In this document: positions 16,859-25,954 of the stretch, piece after piece
Layout of the letters: each line of letters starts with the position of its first letter
How positions within the stretch are numbered: the first letter of the stretch is position 1
Assembly (NCBI GenBank): GCA_037045155.1
Contig: JBAOIG010000005.1
Location: 930,001 to 994,000, forward strand
Direction of reading: 5' to 3'
Source of the DNA: Thermomicrobiales bacterium
GTDB lineage: Bacteria > Chloroflexota > Chloroflexia > Thermomicrobiales > CFX8
Length of the DNA stretch: 64,000 bases
Notes under the pieces: generated by a model
What the model saw: the letters and a program-made list of their open reading frames with translations, nothing else
Told to the model about the DNA's origin: nothing
The model's database searches: none
Made by a program: the position numbers and the translations under genes

Positions 16859-16900
16859 CGATAACCTCTCGCGCGGCAGGCGGACCCGGCGCCTTGCCGA

Positions 16901-18088
16901 CTAGTGACTCTCTCCTTTGAGGTCAGTGGCAGGTCGCGGTCCAGACGCTGGTGCCTGGCGGATCTCGCTGATAACCCAGCCGAATGCCTGGCGAAACTTG
17001 TCCATGTTGCGATCTGAAGCGAGGACCGTGATCGGGATCGTCGGCCAGAGGTCAATCCGAGACGGGTCCATTGACACCTCGTCGAGTTCGTTGAGCCGTC
17101 GAAGAAGCTCCAGTCGCTTCGCATCGTCGCTGAACGCTGGCGTCTTCTTCATATTGCCGAACTCGAATTGCACGCGACCGGTAGTGATGACGGAGAACAG
17201 CCAGTTGGTCTGCCCGTCCACTTGAATCGACGGATACATGGAACCCTGTATCCTGCCCTTGCCCCACCATATCCGCGACGCCTTCTCCTCGGCCCAGTCC
17301 AGCAGCTCGCGGGTGATGCGTCTCGCTTCCGGACCTGCCTGATTCTCGATCTCCGCCATGAACGATGGTTCGTCCCACTGTCGAGATGGTCCCCTCGACT
17401 TACCGCCGGACTTCTGGCTGATCGCCTGCTGCGTTTGGCCGACGACGCGCGGAACGAGTGCTTGCTGTCCCTGCCCGACGTACTGGCGCACCTCGACGGC
17501 GAGCACCTCGGCCGGGTTCATCTGCGCGTTGAGAAACTCAACGACGCGCCGGAGCTCGGGCGGGACGATGTCCGCGACGAAGACGAGGCGCACACGCCCG
17601 GCTTGCAGGTTCGTCTGTACGAGCTTCCAGAGCTCGTCGGAACCGCCATCAAGGCCGAGAGTGTCGGCGACCACGCTCTCGGGGTCGCGTCCTTCGGTCG
17701 AGCATAGGGATTCAAAGCGCGAGCGCAGGCTTTCGACCGGCCAGTAGACGACGGCGTTCGCGGCGTAGTCGAGCATCTGGCCGACGACCTCACGGCGGAT
17801 GCGGGTGTCGGTGCTGCGCTTGACCTCGATGATGGTCGGGATGCCGTCCTGGTCGACAAAGAGATGGTCGATCGACCATCTGTCAGTTCCGTCCTCGGCG
17901 GAGGGCAGGCCCGCCTCGCGGGCAAGGAGCAGCCAGCGGCGAGGAGCCGAGGCGTTCATCTGCTCGCCGCCCAGAAGATCGGGATAGTCGGCGAGGAGCC
18001 GCTGGAGGACGTCCTCGCTGTCGTACGACTGTTCGGTCATTGGCACCAGCGTTCCCTCGCCATGGACGAGGTAGATCACCCCACTCAT
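16901..18088 (-). CDS. Uncharacterised protein with PD-(D/E)XK nuclease-like core
   Basis: 395 aa. The signature Asp74 ('SIDHLFVDQDG') and Glu88-Val-Lys90 ('TIIEVKRS'), followed by 'EVVGQMLDYAAN', is the layout of PD-(D/E)XK nuclease folds such as NucS or Holliday-junction-type domains. The C-terminal part (from about residue 240) has no recognised domain, but 'FMAEIENQ...TRELLDWAEE' suggests a helical region. The start at 18088 is supported by GGAGG six bases upstream; the frame upstream is open but looks non-coding. DNA or RNA cleavage is plausible but unproven. The neighbour on the same strand is the RNA ligase gene. Confidence 0.65.
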   Translation of the reverse strand: MSGVIYLVHGEGTLVPMTEQSYDSEDVLQRLLADYPDLLGGEQMNASAPRRWLLLAREAGLPSAEDGTDRWSIDHLFVDQDGIPTIIEVKRSTDTRIRREVVGQMLDYAANAVVYWPVESLRSRFESLCSTEGRDPESVVADTLGLDGGSDELWKLVQTNLQAGRVRLVFVADIVPPELRRVVEFLNAQMNPAEVLAVEVRQYVGQGQQALVPRVVGQTQQAISQKSGGKSRGPSRQWDEPSFMAEIENQAGPEARRITRELLDWAEEKASRIWWGKGRIQGSMYPSIQVDGQTNWLFSVITTGRVQFEFGNMKKTPAFSDDAKRLELLRRLNELDEVSMDPSRIDLWPTIPITVLASDRNMDKFRQAFGWVISEIRQAPASGPRPATDLKGESH

Positions 18089-18171
18089 CCGACCTCCGTT
18101 CGTCGTGACACTGCCCAGGAGCCAGTATCGGTCGTAGGGGCCGACCGAGCAACGATGCGTGAGCGGGTGGC

Positions 18172-19077
18172 TTACCCGGCGGGCTTCACCGCGATCACCC
18201 GCACGCGGCCGCTGCGGCCCAGCGTCGCGCCCAGCGCGGCCAGCGGCGTGGCGGCCACGATGAGGAGCGGGTGGATGCCGCGGAGGAGCGGTTCGGCGGC
18301 TGGCAGGTGGTCGCGGGCGAACAGGCGCAGCGCCCAGGCCCACTCGAGCCCGACCGCCTCGTGGCGAATCTCCGCCATATCGAGGCCGGCGCTGGCGAGT
18401 GTGCGCCGCAGCGTCGTGACGCCGAACGTCGTCAGGTGGCGCGGGGCGTCGTAGCCGATCCAGTATGTCCGCAGCAGGCTGGCCTCGACCGACTCGACGC
18501 TCGGCAGCCAGAGGATCAGCGCGCCGCCGGGACGCAGCACGCGGGCGACTTCGGCCAGCGTGGCGGCCGGGTCCGGCACGTGCTCGATTGTGTGCGAGAG
18601 GATGACGGTGTCGAACGAGGCGTCGGGGAACCGAGCGTCCTCCAGCTCGCCGGTGCGCACGTCGAGGCCGCGACGCCGCGCGATCCGCGCCGCCAACTCG
18701 CCCGTCTCGACGCCGGTGACGTGTGCATTCCCGGCCGCGCGGATCGCCAGCAGCAGCTCGCCGGTCGCGCAGCCGACATCGAGCACCCGGCGTGGCGCGG
18801 CGAGATAGCGCCGGAGCTGACCGACCGAGCGGCGCTCCAGCCAGCTCTTCGCCCTGCCAGACAGGCCGGCCCGCGCGTGCGGCGTGTAGCCCGGCCCGTA
18901 GGCGACGGCCAGCGTTGCCGAGTCCGGCTGTGGGTGCAGCCGGAGCAATCCGCAGCCAGAGCAGCGGACGAGCGGGAAGACGGCGTCGGTCGTCTCGAAC
19001 ATGCGGTCGGTGAGGTCGAGATGGGGCGTACAGTCGGTCGAGCCGCAGACCGGGCAGCGGAACGTCACGTCAGTCAT
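18172..19077 (-). CDS. Class I SAM-dependent methyltransferase with N-terminal zinc ribbon
   Basis: 301 aa. The N-terminal cysteines ('CPVCGSTDC', 'CSGCGLLRLHPQP') form a zinc-ribbon typical of small-molecule or sugar methyltransferases found in polysaccharide loci. It is followed by SAM motif I 'RVLDVGCATGELLLAI' and 'HTIEHVPDPAATLAEVARVL'. A hydrophobic C-terminus may contact membrane. It ends upstream of the GT2 glycosyltransferase and is read in the same direction, which suggests a role in surface glycan or lipid-linked sugar modification. Confidence 0.85.
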   Translation of the reverse strand: MTDVTFRCPVCGSTDCTPHLDLTDRMFETTDAVFPLVRCSGCGLLRLHPQPDSATLAVAYGPGYTPHARAGLSGRAKSWLERRSVGQLRRYLAAPRRVLDVGCATGELLLAIRAAGNAHVTGVETGELAARIARRRGLDVRTGELEDARFPDASFDTVILSHTIEHVPDPAATLAEVARVLRPGGALILWLPSVESVEASLLRTYWIGYDAPRHLTTFGVTTLRRTLASAGLDMAEIRHEAVGLEWAWALRLFARDHLPAAEPLLRGIHPLLIVAATPLAALGATLGRSGRVRVIAVKPAG

Positions 19078-19095
19078 TGGCTGCCCCTACGCGGG

Positions 19096-20130
19096 TTAAG
19101 CATCGGCTGATGGATCGTGGCGCAGGACGCGGCGGATCGAATAGTCGGTCGGCCGGCCGCCTGCGTTGCTGAGGTGCGCGTGATGGGCGATCATCTCGCC
19201 CAGCAGACCGAAGACGATGAACTGCGTGCCGACGATGATCAGCAGCACGCCGAGCGTCAGTAACGGCCGATGGCCGATCGGCTGGCCCAGCACTAGCTTG
19301 ACGAACGCCAGCCAGGCGTCGATCAGGAAGCCCAGCCCGAACGTGATCACGCCAATCAGGCCGAACAGGTGCAGCGGCCGGCGGGTGTACTGCGACAGGA
19401 AGAGGACCGTCAGCAGGTCGAAGAAGCCGCGAAAGAAGCGCGACGGGCCGAACTTCGAATGCCCGTAGCGGCGCGGTCGGTGCGGCACGGCGACCTCGGC
19501 GACGCGGAAGCCGCGGACGTGCGCCAGCACCGGGATGTAGCGGTGCAGCTCGCCGTAGAGCGTGAGCTCGTCGAGCACCTCGTCGCGATACGCCTTGAAG
19601 CCGCAGTTGAAATCGTGCAGCTCGACGCCGGTCATCGAGCGGACGACGCGGTTGAACACCGCTGACGGAAGCGTCTTCGACGGCGGGTCCTGCCGGTCTG
19701 CCTTCCAGCCGGAGACGAGGTCGGCCTCGTCGTTGAGGATCGGGGCGAGCAGCGACGGGATCCTGGCTGGCACGTCTTGCAGGTCGGCGTCCAGCGTCAC
19801 AACTAGCCGGCCGCTCGCGGCGCGAAAGCCGGCCGCCAGCGCGGCAGACTTGCCGAAGTTGCGCCGGAACTGGATCACCTGGACGCGGGGATCGACGTCG
19901 AACAGCCCCTGGAGGATGCGCGCCGATCCGTCGGTCGAGCCGTCGTCGACGTAGATGATCTCGGCCGGCCCACTCAGATCGAGCGTCGCCAGTGCGAGGG
20001 TGATCTCGGTGTGGAGTTGCGGCAGGCTCTCGACCTCGTTGAGCAACGGCACGACGACGCTTAGCGCCGCGCGCTCGACCGCTGGCGCGATATCCGGTTC
20101 GCGATGCTCCGTTGATGCCGGGATGCTCAT
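19096..20130 (-). CDS. Family 2 glycosyltransferase (DPM1/GtrB-like)
   Basis: 344 aa. The GT2 domain has 'LSVVVPLLNEVESLPQL', 'IIYVDDGSTDGS' and the catalytic-site 'VTLDADLQDVPARI'. It is followed by two C-terminal transmembrane segments ('HLFGLIGVITFGLGFLID', 'LLTLGVLLIIVGTQFIVFGL'), as in polyprenyl-phosphate sugar transferases. It probably moves a hexose from a nucleotide sugar to a polyprenyl phosphate at the inner membrane. The start at 20130 follows GAGGA; it begins 20 bases past the stop of ychF. Confidence 0.88.
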   Translation of the reverse strand: MSIPASTEHREPDIAPAVERAALSVVVPLLNEVESLPQLHTEITLALATLDLSGPAEIIYVDDGSTDGSARILQGLFDVDPRVQVIQFRRNFGKSAALAAGFRAASGRLVVTLDADLQDVPARIPSLLAPILNDEADLVSGWKADRQDPPSKTLPSAVFNRVVRSMTGVELHDFNCGFKAYRDEVLDELTLYGELHRYIPVLAHVRGFRVAEVAVPHRPRRYGHSKFGPSRFFRGFFDLLTVLFLSQYTRRPLHLFGLIGVITFGLGFLIDAWLAFVKLVLGQPIGHRPLLTLGVLLIIVGTQFIVFGLLGEMIAHHAHLSNAGGRPTDYSIRRVLRHDPSADA

Positions 20131-20149
20131 CGGCGTTCCTCGATCGCCG

Positions 20150-21253
20150 CTACACGTTAAACAGGAAGTGGGTGATATCGCCATCCTGCATCACGTAGGT
20201 CTTGCCCTCCAGCCGAAGCTTGCCGGCCTTGCGCGCCTCGGCCATGCTGCCGGTCGCCATCATGTCGTCGTAGGCGACGATCTCGGCGCGGATGAAGCCG
20301 CGGGCGATGTCGGAGTGGATCTCGCTGGCTGCCTCGACAGCGGTCGCGCCGCGTCGGATCGTCCACGCGCGGTCCTCGTCGGGCCCGACGGTGAAGAACG
20401 AGATCAGCCCCAGCAGATCGTAGGATAGCCGGATGACGCGATCGAGGCTCGATTCGCTGATGCCGAGGTCTGCCATGAACAGCGCGGCGTCGTCGGCGTC
20501 GAGCTGGGCGATCTCCATCTCGATCTGGCCGGCCAGCGCATGGATTTCGACGCCAGGCCGGCCGAACCGCTCGCGCGCGACGGCGACGATCTCATCGGCG
20601 GTCGCGCCGAGCTGGTCCTCGCCGACGTTGAACAGCACCAGCGCGGGCTTCTGGGTCAGGAACCCGAAGCCACGCAGCAGTCGCGCGTCTTCCTCGTCCA
20701 GCTCGACTTCGCGGATGGGAGTATCGGCTTCCAGCGCCACCTTGCAGCGCAATAGCGCCTCTCGCTCGCGCTCGTGCTGCTCGCGCTCTGTGCCGCGGAG
20801 CTTGCCGACTGTCTGGTCGATCCGGACAAGCCGCTTCTCGATGATGCCGAGGTCGGAGAAGGTGAACTCCAGCAGCAGCGTCTCGAGATCACGTAGTGCG
20901 TCGACCGTCTCCTCCGGGTGGGGGACGTTGGCATCCTCGAAGGCGCGGACGACGAGGACGAGCGCATTGGCCTGCGCAAGCTGGCCCAGCAACTGCCCGC
21001 CCATGCCGGATTCGCCAACGCCCTTGGCCAGGCCGGCCACGTCGAGATACTGCACGTCCGCCGGGACGATGCGCTTGGGGTTGAACAGCGGCGTCAGCGC
21101 GTCGAGACGCGGGTCCGGCACCTTGACGGTCGCCAGGTTCGCCTCACTCTCGCCCGACGAGAACCCGCCGGTTTCCGCCTCGGAGCGGGTGAGCGCATTG
21201 AATACCGTCGTCTTGCCGCTCTGCGGCAGACCGACAATGACCATCCTCAGCAT
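20150..21253 (-). CDS. ychF: Redox-regulated ATPase YchF
   Basis: 367 aa, normal for the family. It has the G1 motif 'VGLPQSGKTTVFNAL', the G3-like 'VQYLDVAGLAKGVGESG', a central coiled region ('GTEREQHEREREALLR') and the C-terminal TGS domain ending 'KTYVMQDGDITHFLFNV', which is diagnostic of YchF/OLA1. It binds ribosomes, prefers ATP and acts in stress response. Start at 21253 is chosen over 21280 because family members begin just before 'VGLP'. Confidence 0.93.
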   Translation of the reverse strand: MLRMVIVGLPQSGKTTVFNALTRSEAETGGFSSGESEANLATVKVPDPRLDALTPLFNPKRIVPADVQYLDVAGLAKGVGESGMGGQLLGQLAQANALVLVVRAFEDANVPHPEETVDALRDLETLLLEFTFSDLGIIEKRLVRIDQTVGKLRGTEREQHEREREALLRCKVALEADTPIREVELDEEDARLLRGFGFLTQKPALVLFNVGEDQLGATADEIVAVARERFGRPGVEIHALAGQIEMEIAQLDADDAALFMADLGISESSLDRVIRLSYDLLGLISFFTVGPDEDRAWTIRRGATAVEAASEIHSDIARGFIRAEIVAYDDMMATGSMAEARKAGKLRLEGKTYVMQDGDITHFLFNV

Positions 21254-21416
21254 CGACGCCCGTTCCTCCAGCCAACCCATCGCGCCGTCGCCCGGCGCTC
21301 GACCCTGTGTTGTACCGTACCGGGCTGCTTACGGCCAATCGAAGCTGACCGCTACGGCCGGCGGAATCGTCTATTCGTGACGGTCGCGGCCTGTATTCTG
21401 CCGGCAGGCGTTGCCC

Positions 21417-22568
21417 TCACGCCCCGACGATTCGCGCGTACGCCTCCGGATCGGTCGCGCCCTCGGTGACGATGACCAGCGCTGTGGCGTCGGGGGTCGC
21501 GCCGAGGAGCGCGCGGTAGCGATCGGCGTCGGGGCCGGTGAGCAGGTCGAGAAGGCCGGCCAGGCCGGCGGCGCCAGTCTCACCCGCGACAACCCCGTCG
21601 GCGGCCAGCAGGCGCATCGCCTCGCGGGCGCGCTCGTCGGGGACTGAGACGAAGATGTCGGTGGCGCGAGAGACGATCGGCCAGGCCAGCATCGACGGCG
21701 CGCCGCAGTTGAGGCCGGCCATGATCGAATCGTGCGGCCCCGGAACCGAGACGATCTCGCCCGCCTCCATCGAAGCCAGCATCCCGGCGGCGTGGGCTGG
21801 CTCGACGCCGACCAGCATCGGGCACGCCCCGCCCGGCCGGCGGTAGTGCGCGACGACGGCCGCCGCCAGCGCCCCGACCCCGATCTGGACGGCGACGACG
21901 TTCGGCGCTGGAAGGCCCTCTGCGGCCAGCGCGTCGTCCACCTCCCAGAGGATCGTCGAGTAGCCATCGATAACCCAGCCTGGCACATCCTCGTAGCCGG
22001 GCCACGAGGTGTCGGAGATGACAAGGTGCTGGTCGTCGGCATCCTCGGCCGAGCGGGCGACCGCCTCGTCGTAGGTGCCGTGGAAGACGATGACCTCGGC
22101 GCCTTCGCTGGCGATCGCGTCGCGGCGGGCCTGCGCCATGTCGTCCGGCACATAGATCCGCGACGACAATCCGAGCAGGGCGGCCATCCGGGCGACGGCC
22201 CGTCCGTGGTTGCCGTCCGTCGCGGCAACGAGGGTCAGCGGACCGTGCGGCGCGAGCTGGCCGGCCAGATCATCGAGCGTCTGCCACGCGCCGAACCCGC
22301 CGACGCGCTCTGCCAGCGCCCGGTAGGTCGCCCACGACGCGCCGAGGATCTTGAAGGCCGGCAGACCCAACCGGCTGGATTCGTCCTTGACCAGCAGCCG
22401 ACCGATCCCCAACGCTCTCGCCGCGTCCGGCGCTTCGGCCAGCCGCGATGGCGCGTAGCCGGCCAGCAGCCGGTGGAACGCCATCGGCTCGCGACTCGGC
22501 GAGCTGTTGGAATCCGCAACGACACTGGTGTTGACATAGGTCCGTGGCGTCTGCGCGTTCGATGACAC
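21417..22568 (-). CDS. Diaminopropionate ammonia-lyase-like PLP enzyme
   Basis: 383 aa of the tryptophan-synthase-beta fold. The Schiff-base lysine is in 'LGLPAFKILGASWATYRAL', phosphate-binding segments are in 'AATDGNHGRAVA', and 'GVGALAAAVVAHYR' follows. This pattern matches 2,3-diaminopropionate ammonia-lyase (YgeX/DpaL), which cleaves diaminopropionate to pyruvate and ammonia; threonine or serine dehydratase activity is an alternative. The GTG at 22568 is chosen because GGAG lies seven bases upstream. Divergent from the ECF sigma operon. Confidence 0.8.
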   Translation of the reverse strand: MSSNAQTPRTYVNTSVVADSNSSPSREPMAFHRLLAGYAPSRLAEAPDAARALGIGRLLVKDESSRLGLPAFKILGASWATYRALAERVGGFGAWQTLDDLAGQLAPHGPLTLVAATDGNHGRAVARMAALLGLSSRIYVPDDMAQARRDAIASEGAEVIVFHGTYDEAVARSAEDADDQHLVISDTSWPGYEDVPGWVIDGYSTILWEVDDALAAEGLPAPNVVAVQIGVGALAAAVVAHYRRPGGACPMLVGVEPAHAAGMLASMEAGEIVSVPGPHDSIMAGLNCGAPSMLAWPIVSRATDIFVSVPDERAREAMRLLAADGVVAGETGAAGLAGLLDLLTGPDADRYRALLGATPDATALVIVTEGATDPEAYARIVGA

Positions 22569-22696
22569 TGCTACGCTCCGATTGTGATGTTCGCGGGGCG
22601 ATAACACGGCGCCGCCTCGCTCTGTCGGCGCTCATATGGTCGCATAGATCGTCAGGCGTGAACCAATCGTGTCGAACACGCAACAGAGTAAATGAG

Positions 22697-23206
22697 ATGG
22701 ATGATCACGACCTGCTAACCGCCATTGCCGGTGGAGACGACCTGGCCTTGCGGACGCTCTTCGAGCGCCACGCCGGCTGGCTGGCTGCCCGACTTCGCGC
22801 ACATTTGCCAGCCCATGCCGTTGAGGACGTTCTGCAGGAGACGTTTCTCGCTGTCTGGCGTGGCGCAGGGACGTATCGCGGGGCGGGGCAGGTTGGAGGA
22901 TGGATGTGGGGCATCGCCGCTCGGCAGGCGGCACTCTGGGCACGCAAGCACAGCCGACCGCTGCCCGATCTGGACCTGCATATGACTGACGACATGGCGG
23001 CACAGTCCGCCTTGCGAATAGACCTGCAGCGCGCATTCGCCCGCCTGAATACCGACCATGGCGATCTGGCGCGCATGGTCCTGATCGAGGACCGCTCGAC
23101 CGCCGACGCCGCGCAGCGCATGGGCATCCCCGAGGGGACGGTCAAGAGTCGGATGCATCGCATCCGCCGCCTGCTGCGTGCCGCACTTGAAGGAGGCTCG
23201 TCGTGA
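22697..23206 (+). CDS. ECF sigma factor (first gene of an ABC operon)
   Basis: 169 aa. Region 2 is 'HAVEDVLQETFLAVWRGAGT' with 'VGGWMWGIAARQAALWARK'. Region 4 is 'LARMVLIEDRSTADAAQRMG' followed by 'IPEGTVKSRMHRIRRLL'. The start at 22697 gives a normal ECF length; the frame is open further upstream. It overlaps the next gene by four bases. The operon has no classical zinc anti-sigma factor (HxxxCxxC not seen). The membrane protein that follows might take that role, which is inference. Confidence 0.88.
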   Translation: MDDHDLLTAIAGGDDLALRTLFERHAGWLAARLRAHLPAHAVEDVLQETFLAVWRGAGTYRGAGQVGGWMWGIAARQAALWARKHSRPLPDLDLHMTDDMAAQSALRIDLQRAFARLNTDHGDLARMVLIEDRSTADAAQRMGIPEGTVKSRMHRIRRLLRAALEGGSS

Positions 23207-23895
23207 GCGACCACGTTCCCCCAGATGTTGATTTCGGGCGCGTCTGGTCCGGGGTTGCGGGAGAGGTCTGGTCGCCGCCGACAAGTGCTGTCGAGCGGGC
23301 GATGGCGCGGCTGCTCGGCTCGTCGGCCTTTGCGCGCGTTATCGTGACGACTCCGTCATTGGTCGTCTCATGGCTGCTGGCAAGCGTCGTCGTGCTGGTC
23401 GTCGGAACTGTGGTGACGGCCCAGACGGGAGAGCCATGGATCGCCGTGCTCGCGCCTGTGCTGGCCGGCATCGGCATCGCGTTCGCCTACGGCCCCGGCG
23501 TCGATCCGGCGTGGGAGCTGAGCCGCTCGATGGCAACCAGCGAGCGGGCGGTGCTGCTCTCACGGGTCGTAGCTGTTTTTGCCGTGAATGCGCTGCTCGG
23601 TTTGCTCGCCTCAATCATCGTCGGCGACGCACTGACGCTGACGCTGCAGTGGCTAGTGCCGATGGCGATGCTCTCGGCGCTCGGGCTGGCGGCTGCATCG
23701 GCCAGCGGATCCGCGCCGGTCGGCGCGGCGGCTGTCGTGCTCGGCTGGGCGCTGATTGTCCTTGGTGGGTCGGTCTCCCTCGGCGGCATGGCTGCCGTCC
23801 AGGATGCACGGCTCATGCCGTTCTACAGCGCGTTGGCGGTGGTGCTGGCTTGCGTGGCGCTGGCGCTCCCAAATCGAAAGGCTACGGGATGGTAA
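23203..23895 (+). CDS. Polytopic membrane protein, possible sigma-associated regulator
   Basis: 230 aa. A soluble N-terminus of about 45 residues ('PPDVDFGRVWSGVAGEVWSP') is followed by about six hydrophobic segments. The GTG start overlaps the sigma gene by four bases (GTGA), and the 3' end overlaps the ABC ATPase gene by seven, so the genes are translationally coupled. The cytosolic-type N-terminus next to an ECF sigma would fit a membrane anti-sigma factor, but no zinc motif is present and no family was recognised. Confidence 0.6.
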   Translation: MSDHVPPDVDFGRVWSGVAGEVWSPPTSAVERAMARLLGSSAFARVIVTTPSLVVSWLLASVVVLVVGTVVTAQTGEPWIAVLAPVLAGIGIAFAYGPGVDPAWELSRSMATSERAVLLSRVVAVFAVNALLGLLASIIVGDALTLTLQWLVPMAMLSALGLAAASASGSAPVGAAAVVLGWALIVLGGSVSLGGMAAVQDARLMPFYSALAVVLACVALALPNRKATGW

Positions 23896-24647
23896 CGAAC
23901 ACGACGCCAAGCGTCGCCGCGCGCGGCCTGACGCAACGAATCGGCCGCACGACGATCCTGAACGGGATCGACCTGCAGATCTCCGGCGGTGTCGTCGGCC
24001 TGCTCGGCCCGAATGGCGCTGGCAAGACGACGCTGTTGCGGACATTGGCCACCGTGCTGTCGCCGGCGAGCGGTGAGCTGCAGCTCCTCGGCCACGACCC
24101 GCGTCGATCAAGCGAGCGGACCGCGATCCGTCGCCGGCTCGGCTATCTCCCGCAGCACCTCGGCTACTATCCCGGTTTCACCGTCTTCGAGTTCGTTGAG
24201 TACTTCGCGCTGCTCAAGGAGATGCCGGCCGATGAGGTTCGTCCGGCGGTCGCGCGGGCGATCGAGCGGGTCGGGCTGGCGGACCGGGCGAAGTCGAAGC
24301 TGAAGACGCTCTCCGGCGGCATGCTCCGGCGGGTTGGCATCGCTCAGGCGCTCGTCAACGATCCCGACCTGCTGCTGCTTGACGAGCCGACCGCCGGCCT
24401 CGACCCCGAACAGCGCGTTCTCTTTCGCGCCCTGCTACGGGATGCCGGCCAGCATGCCACGGTCATCATCAGCACCCACCTTATCGAGGACGTCGCCGCC
24501 GCCTGTACCGCTATGGCGTTGCTGGACGGTGGACGGATCGTCTTTCGTGGCACGCCCGACGAGCTCAGCCAGCTCGGCGACGGTGGCATCGGCGATTCGG
24601 CGCTGGAGCGTGGCTATACACGCGTGCTGACAGGAGCGCGCGGATGA
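23889..24647 (+). CDS. ABC transporter ATP-binding protein
   Basis: 252 aa. Walker A is 'GLLGPNGAGKTTLLRTLA', the Q-loop is 'YLPQHLGYYPGFTV', the signature is 'LKTLSGGMLRRVGIAQAL', Walker B is 'DLLLLDEPTAGLDPEQ' and the H-loop is 'IISTHLIEDVA'. It resembles exporters of the CcmA/multidrug type. It energises the permease encoded next. The start at 23889 matches the domain start; upstream frame extension is spurious. Confidence 0.93.
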   Translation: MVTNTTPSVAARGLTQRIGRTTILNGIDLQISGGVVGLLGPNGAGKTTLLRTLATVLSPASGELQLLGHDPRRSSERTAIRRRLGYLPQHLGYYPGFTVFEFVEYFALLKEMPADEVRPAVARAIERVGLADRAKSKLKTLSGGMLRRVGIAQALVNDPDLLLLDEPTAGLDPEQRVLFRALLRDAGQHATVIISTHLIEDVAAACTAMALLDGGRIVFRGTPDELSQLGDGGIGDSALERGYTRVLTGARG

Positions 24648-25954
24648 CTACGCTGCGACTCGTCGCCATCGAGGCGCGCCACAACGCGGCGCTGCTGCTC
24701 GTCCCGGTGATCCTGCTTGGCGCGTGGTACCTGATCGATGCGCAACTCTGGGAGCCGTATCTCTGGTCGAGCACGAACGAACTATTACGGAAATCGGTTG
24801 TCCCGCTGGCGGGGCCGGCCATCGCTGGCGCGGCGGCCTGGATGGCGGGCAATGACCGTCGCCGGGCCATCACCGATCTGCTCTCGACGACGCCACATCC
24901 GACACTCTCCCGACACCTGACCCGCTGGTTCGCGACGGCCGTCTGGGCGTTGCTGGCCTACGTCGTCGTTGCGGTCTACATGTTCTCCCGAACGACGCCG
25001 CACGCGACGTGGGGCGGGCCGGAGTTCTGGTCCGTTGCCATCGCGGAAGTCGCGTTGCTCGCCTTCGCAGCCTGGGGCTATCTGGCCGGCTACCTGTCGG
25101 CCTCGCGCTTCACCGCGCCGATCGTCGCGGTCGTCGCCTTCAGCGGGCAGATGTTCGTCGCGAACAGTATGGCGGCCATGGGCGATGGCACGCAGCGCTC
25201 GACCTGGCCAACGTTGCTCGCCGTCAGCAACGTCACCGAGCGGTCCGCGCCGTGGCAGGCGCTCCTCTATGCCGGCCTGACGTTCACCGCTATCGCCGCG
25301 CTCTGGCTGGCGCAGCGGCGCGATCTGGTCCGTGGTGCGCTGCTGGCGCTCGCGATCGTGCCGGTCGTCGGTACCGTGGTCATGATCTGGGCCGGCGTGC
25401 CGCGCTGGGATTACGCGAACAATCGCCTGGTCGACGGTTGGGGTAACACGATCGCGGCCGAGGAATACACAGCGCCGGAGCCGGTTTGTCGTGGCGACGA
25501 CATCGTCGTCTGCGCCCATCCGCAGTACCAGCCGTGGCTGGACGATGCGGTCGTTCAGGCTGAGGCACTGGCCGCACCGCTGCGCGGCCTCGCCACATTC
25601 CCAAGTACTATGGAATGCCGCAACACCGGCTTCCGAATGAGTCGCGATCTCGGATCGTCGATCGACGTCAGTAATTGCGCCGACCAGCTGGTTGCCGATC
25701 CGGGAACGCTCAGTCGTGACGGCGTACCGCAAAACGACGCGCAGCTTGCGATCCGGGCCTGGCTCCTGCGGCGAATGGACTTCTTTTCGATGTGCGACGT
25801 GCCGAGCTATGTTGGTCAGGGCGCCACAGTTGCAGGCGCCTGCGACGCTGCCGACCGGTTCGCCGCGCTCCCCGAATCGGAGCAGCACGCCTGGCTCGGC
25901 ACGCACTACGCCGACCTGCGCGCCGGCACGCTGTCGCTGGCCGACTTGCCGTGA
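24644..25954 (+). CDS. ABC transporter permease with C-terminal extracytoplasmic domain
   Basis: 436 aa. The first 250 or so residues hold about six hydrophobic segments. The last 180 residues form a soluble domain, probably outside the membrane, with six cysteines in 'PVCRGD', 'VVCAHP', 'MECRN', 'SNCAD', 'SMCDV' and 'GACDA', which could make three disulfides. It overlaps the ATPase gene by four bases (ATGA). The cysteine-bearing domain is unusual for a drug-export permease and may sense or bind a ligand. Function unknown. Confidence 0.7.
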   Translation: MTTLRLVAIEARHNAALLLVPVILLGAWYLIDAQLWEPYLWSSTNELLRKSVVPLAGPAIAGAAAWMAGNDRRRAITDLLSTTPHPTLSRHLTRWFATAVWALLAYVVVAVYMFSRTTPHATWGGPEFWSVAIAEVALLAFAAWGYLAGYLSASRFTAPIVAVVAFSGQMFVANSMAAMGDGTQRSTWPTLLAVSNVTERSAPWQALLYAGLTFTAIAALWLAQRRDLVRGALLALAIVPVVGTVVMIWAGVPRWDYANNRLVDGWGNTIAAEEYTAPEPVCRGDDIVVCAHPQYQPWLDDAVVQAEALAAPLRGLATFPSTMECRNTGFRMSRDLGSSIDVSNCADQLVADPGTLSRDGVPQNDAQLAIRAWLLRRMDFFSMCDVPSYVGQGATVAGACDAADRFAALPESEQHAWLGTHYADLRAGTLSLADLP

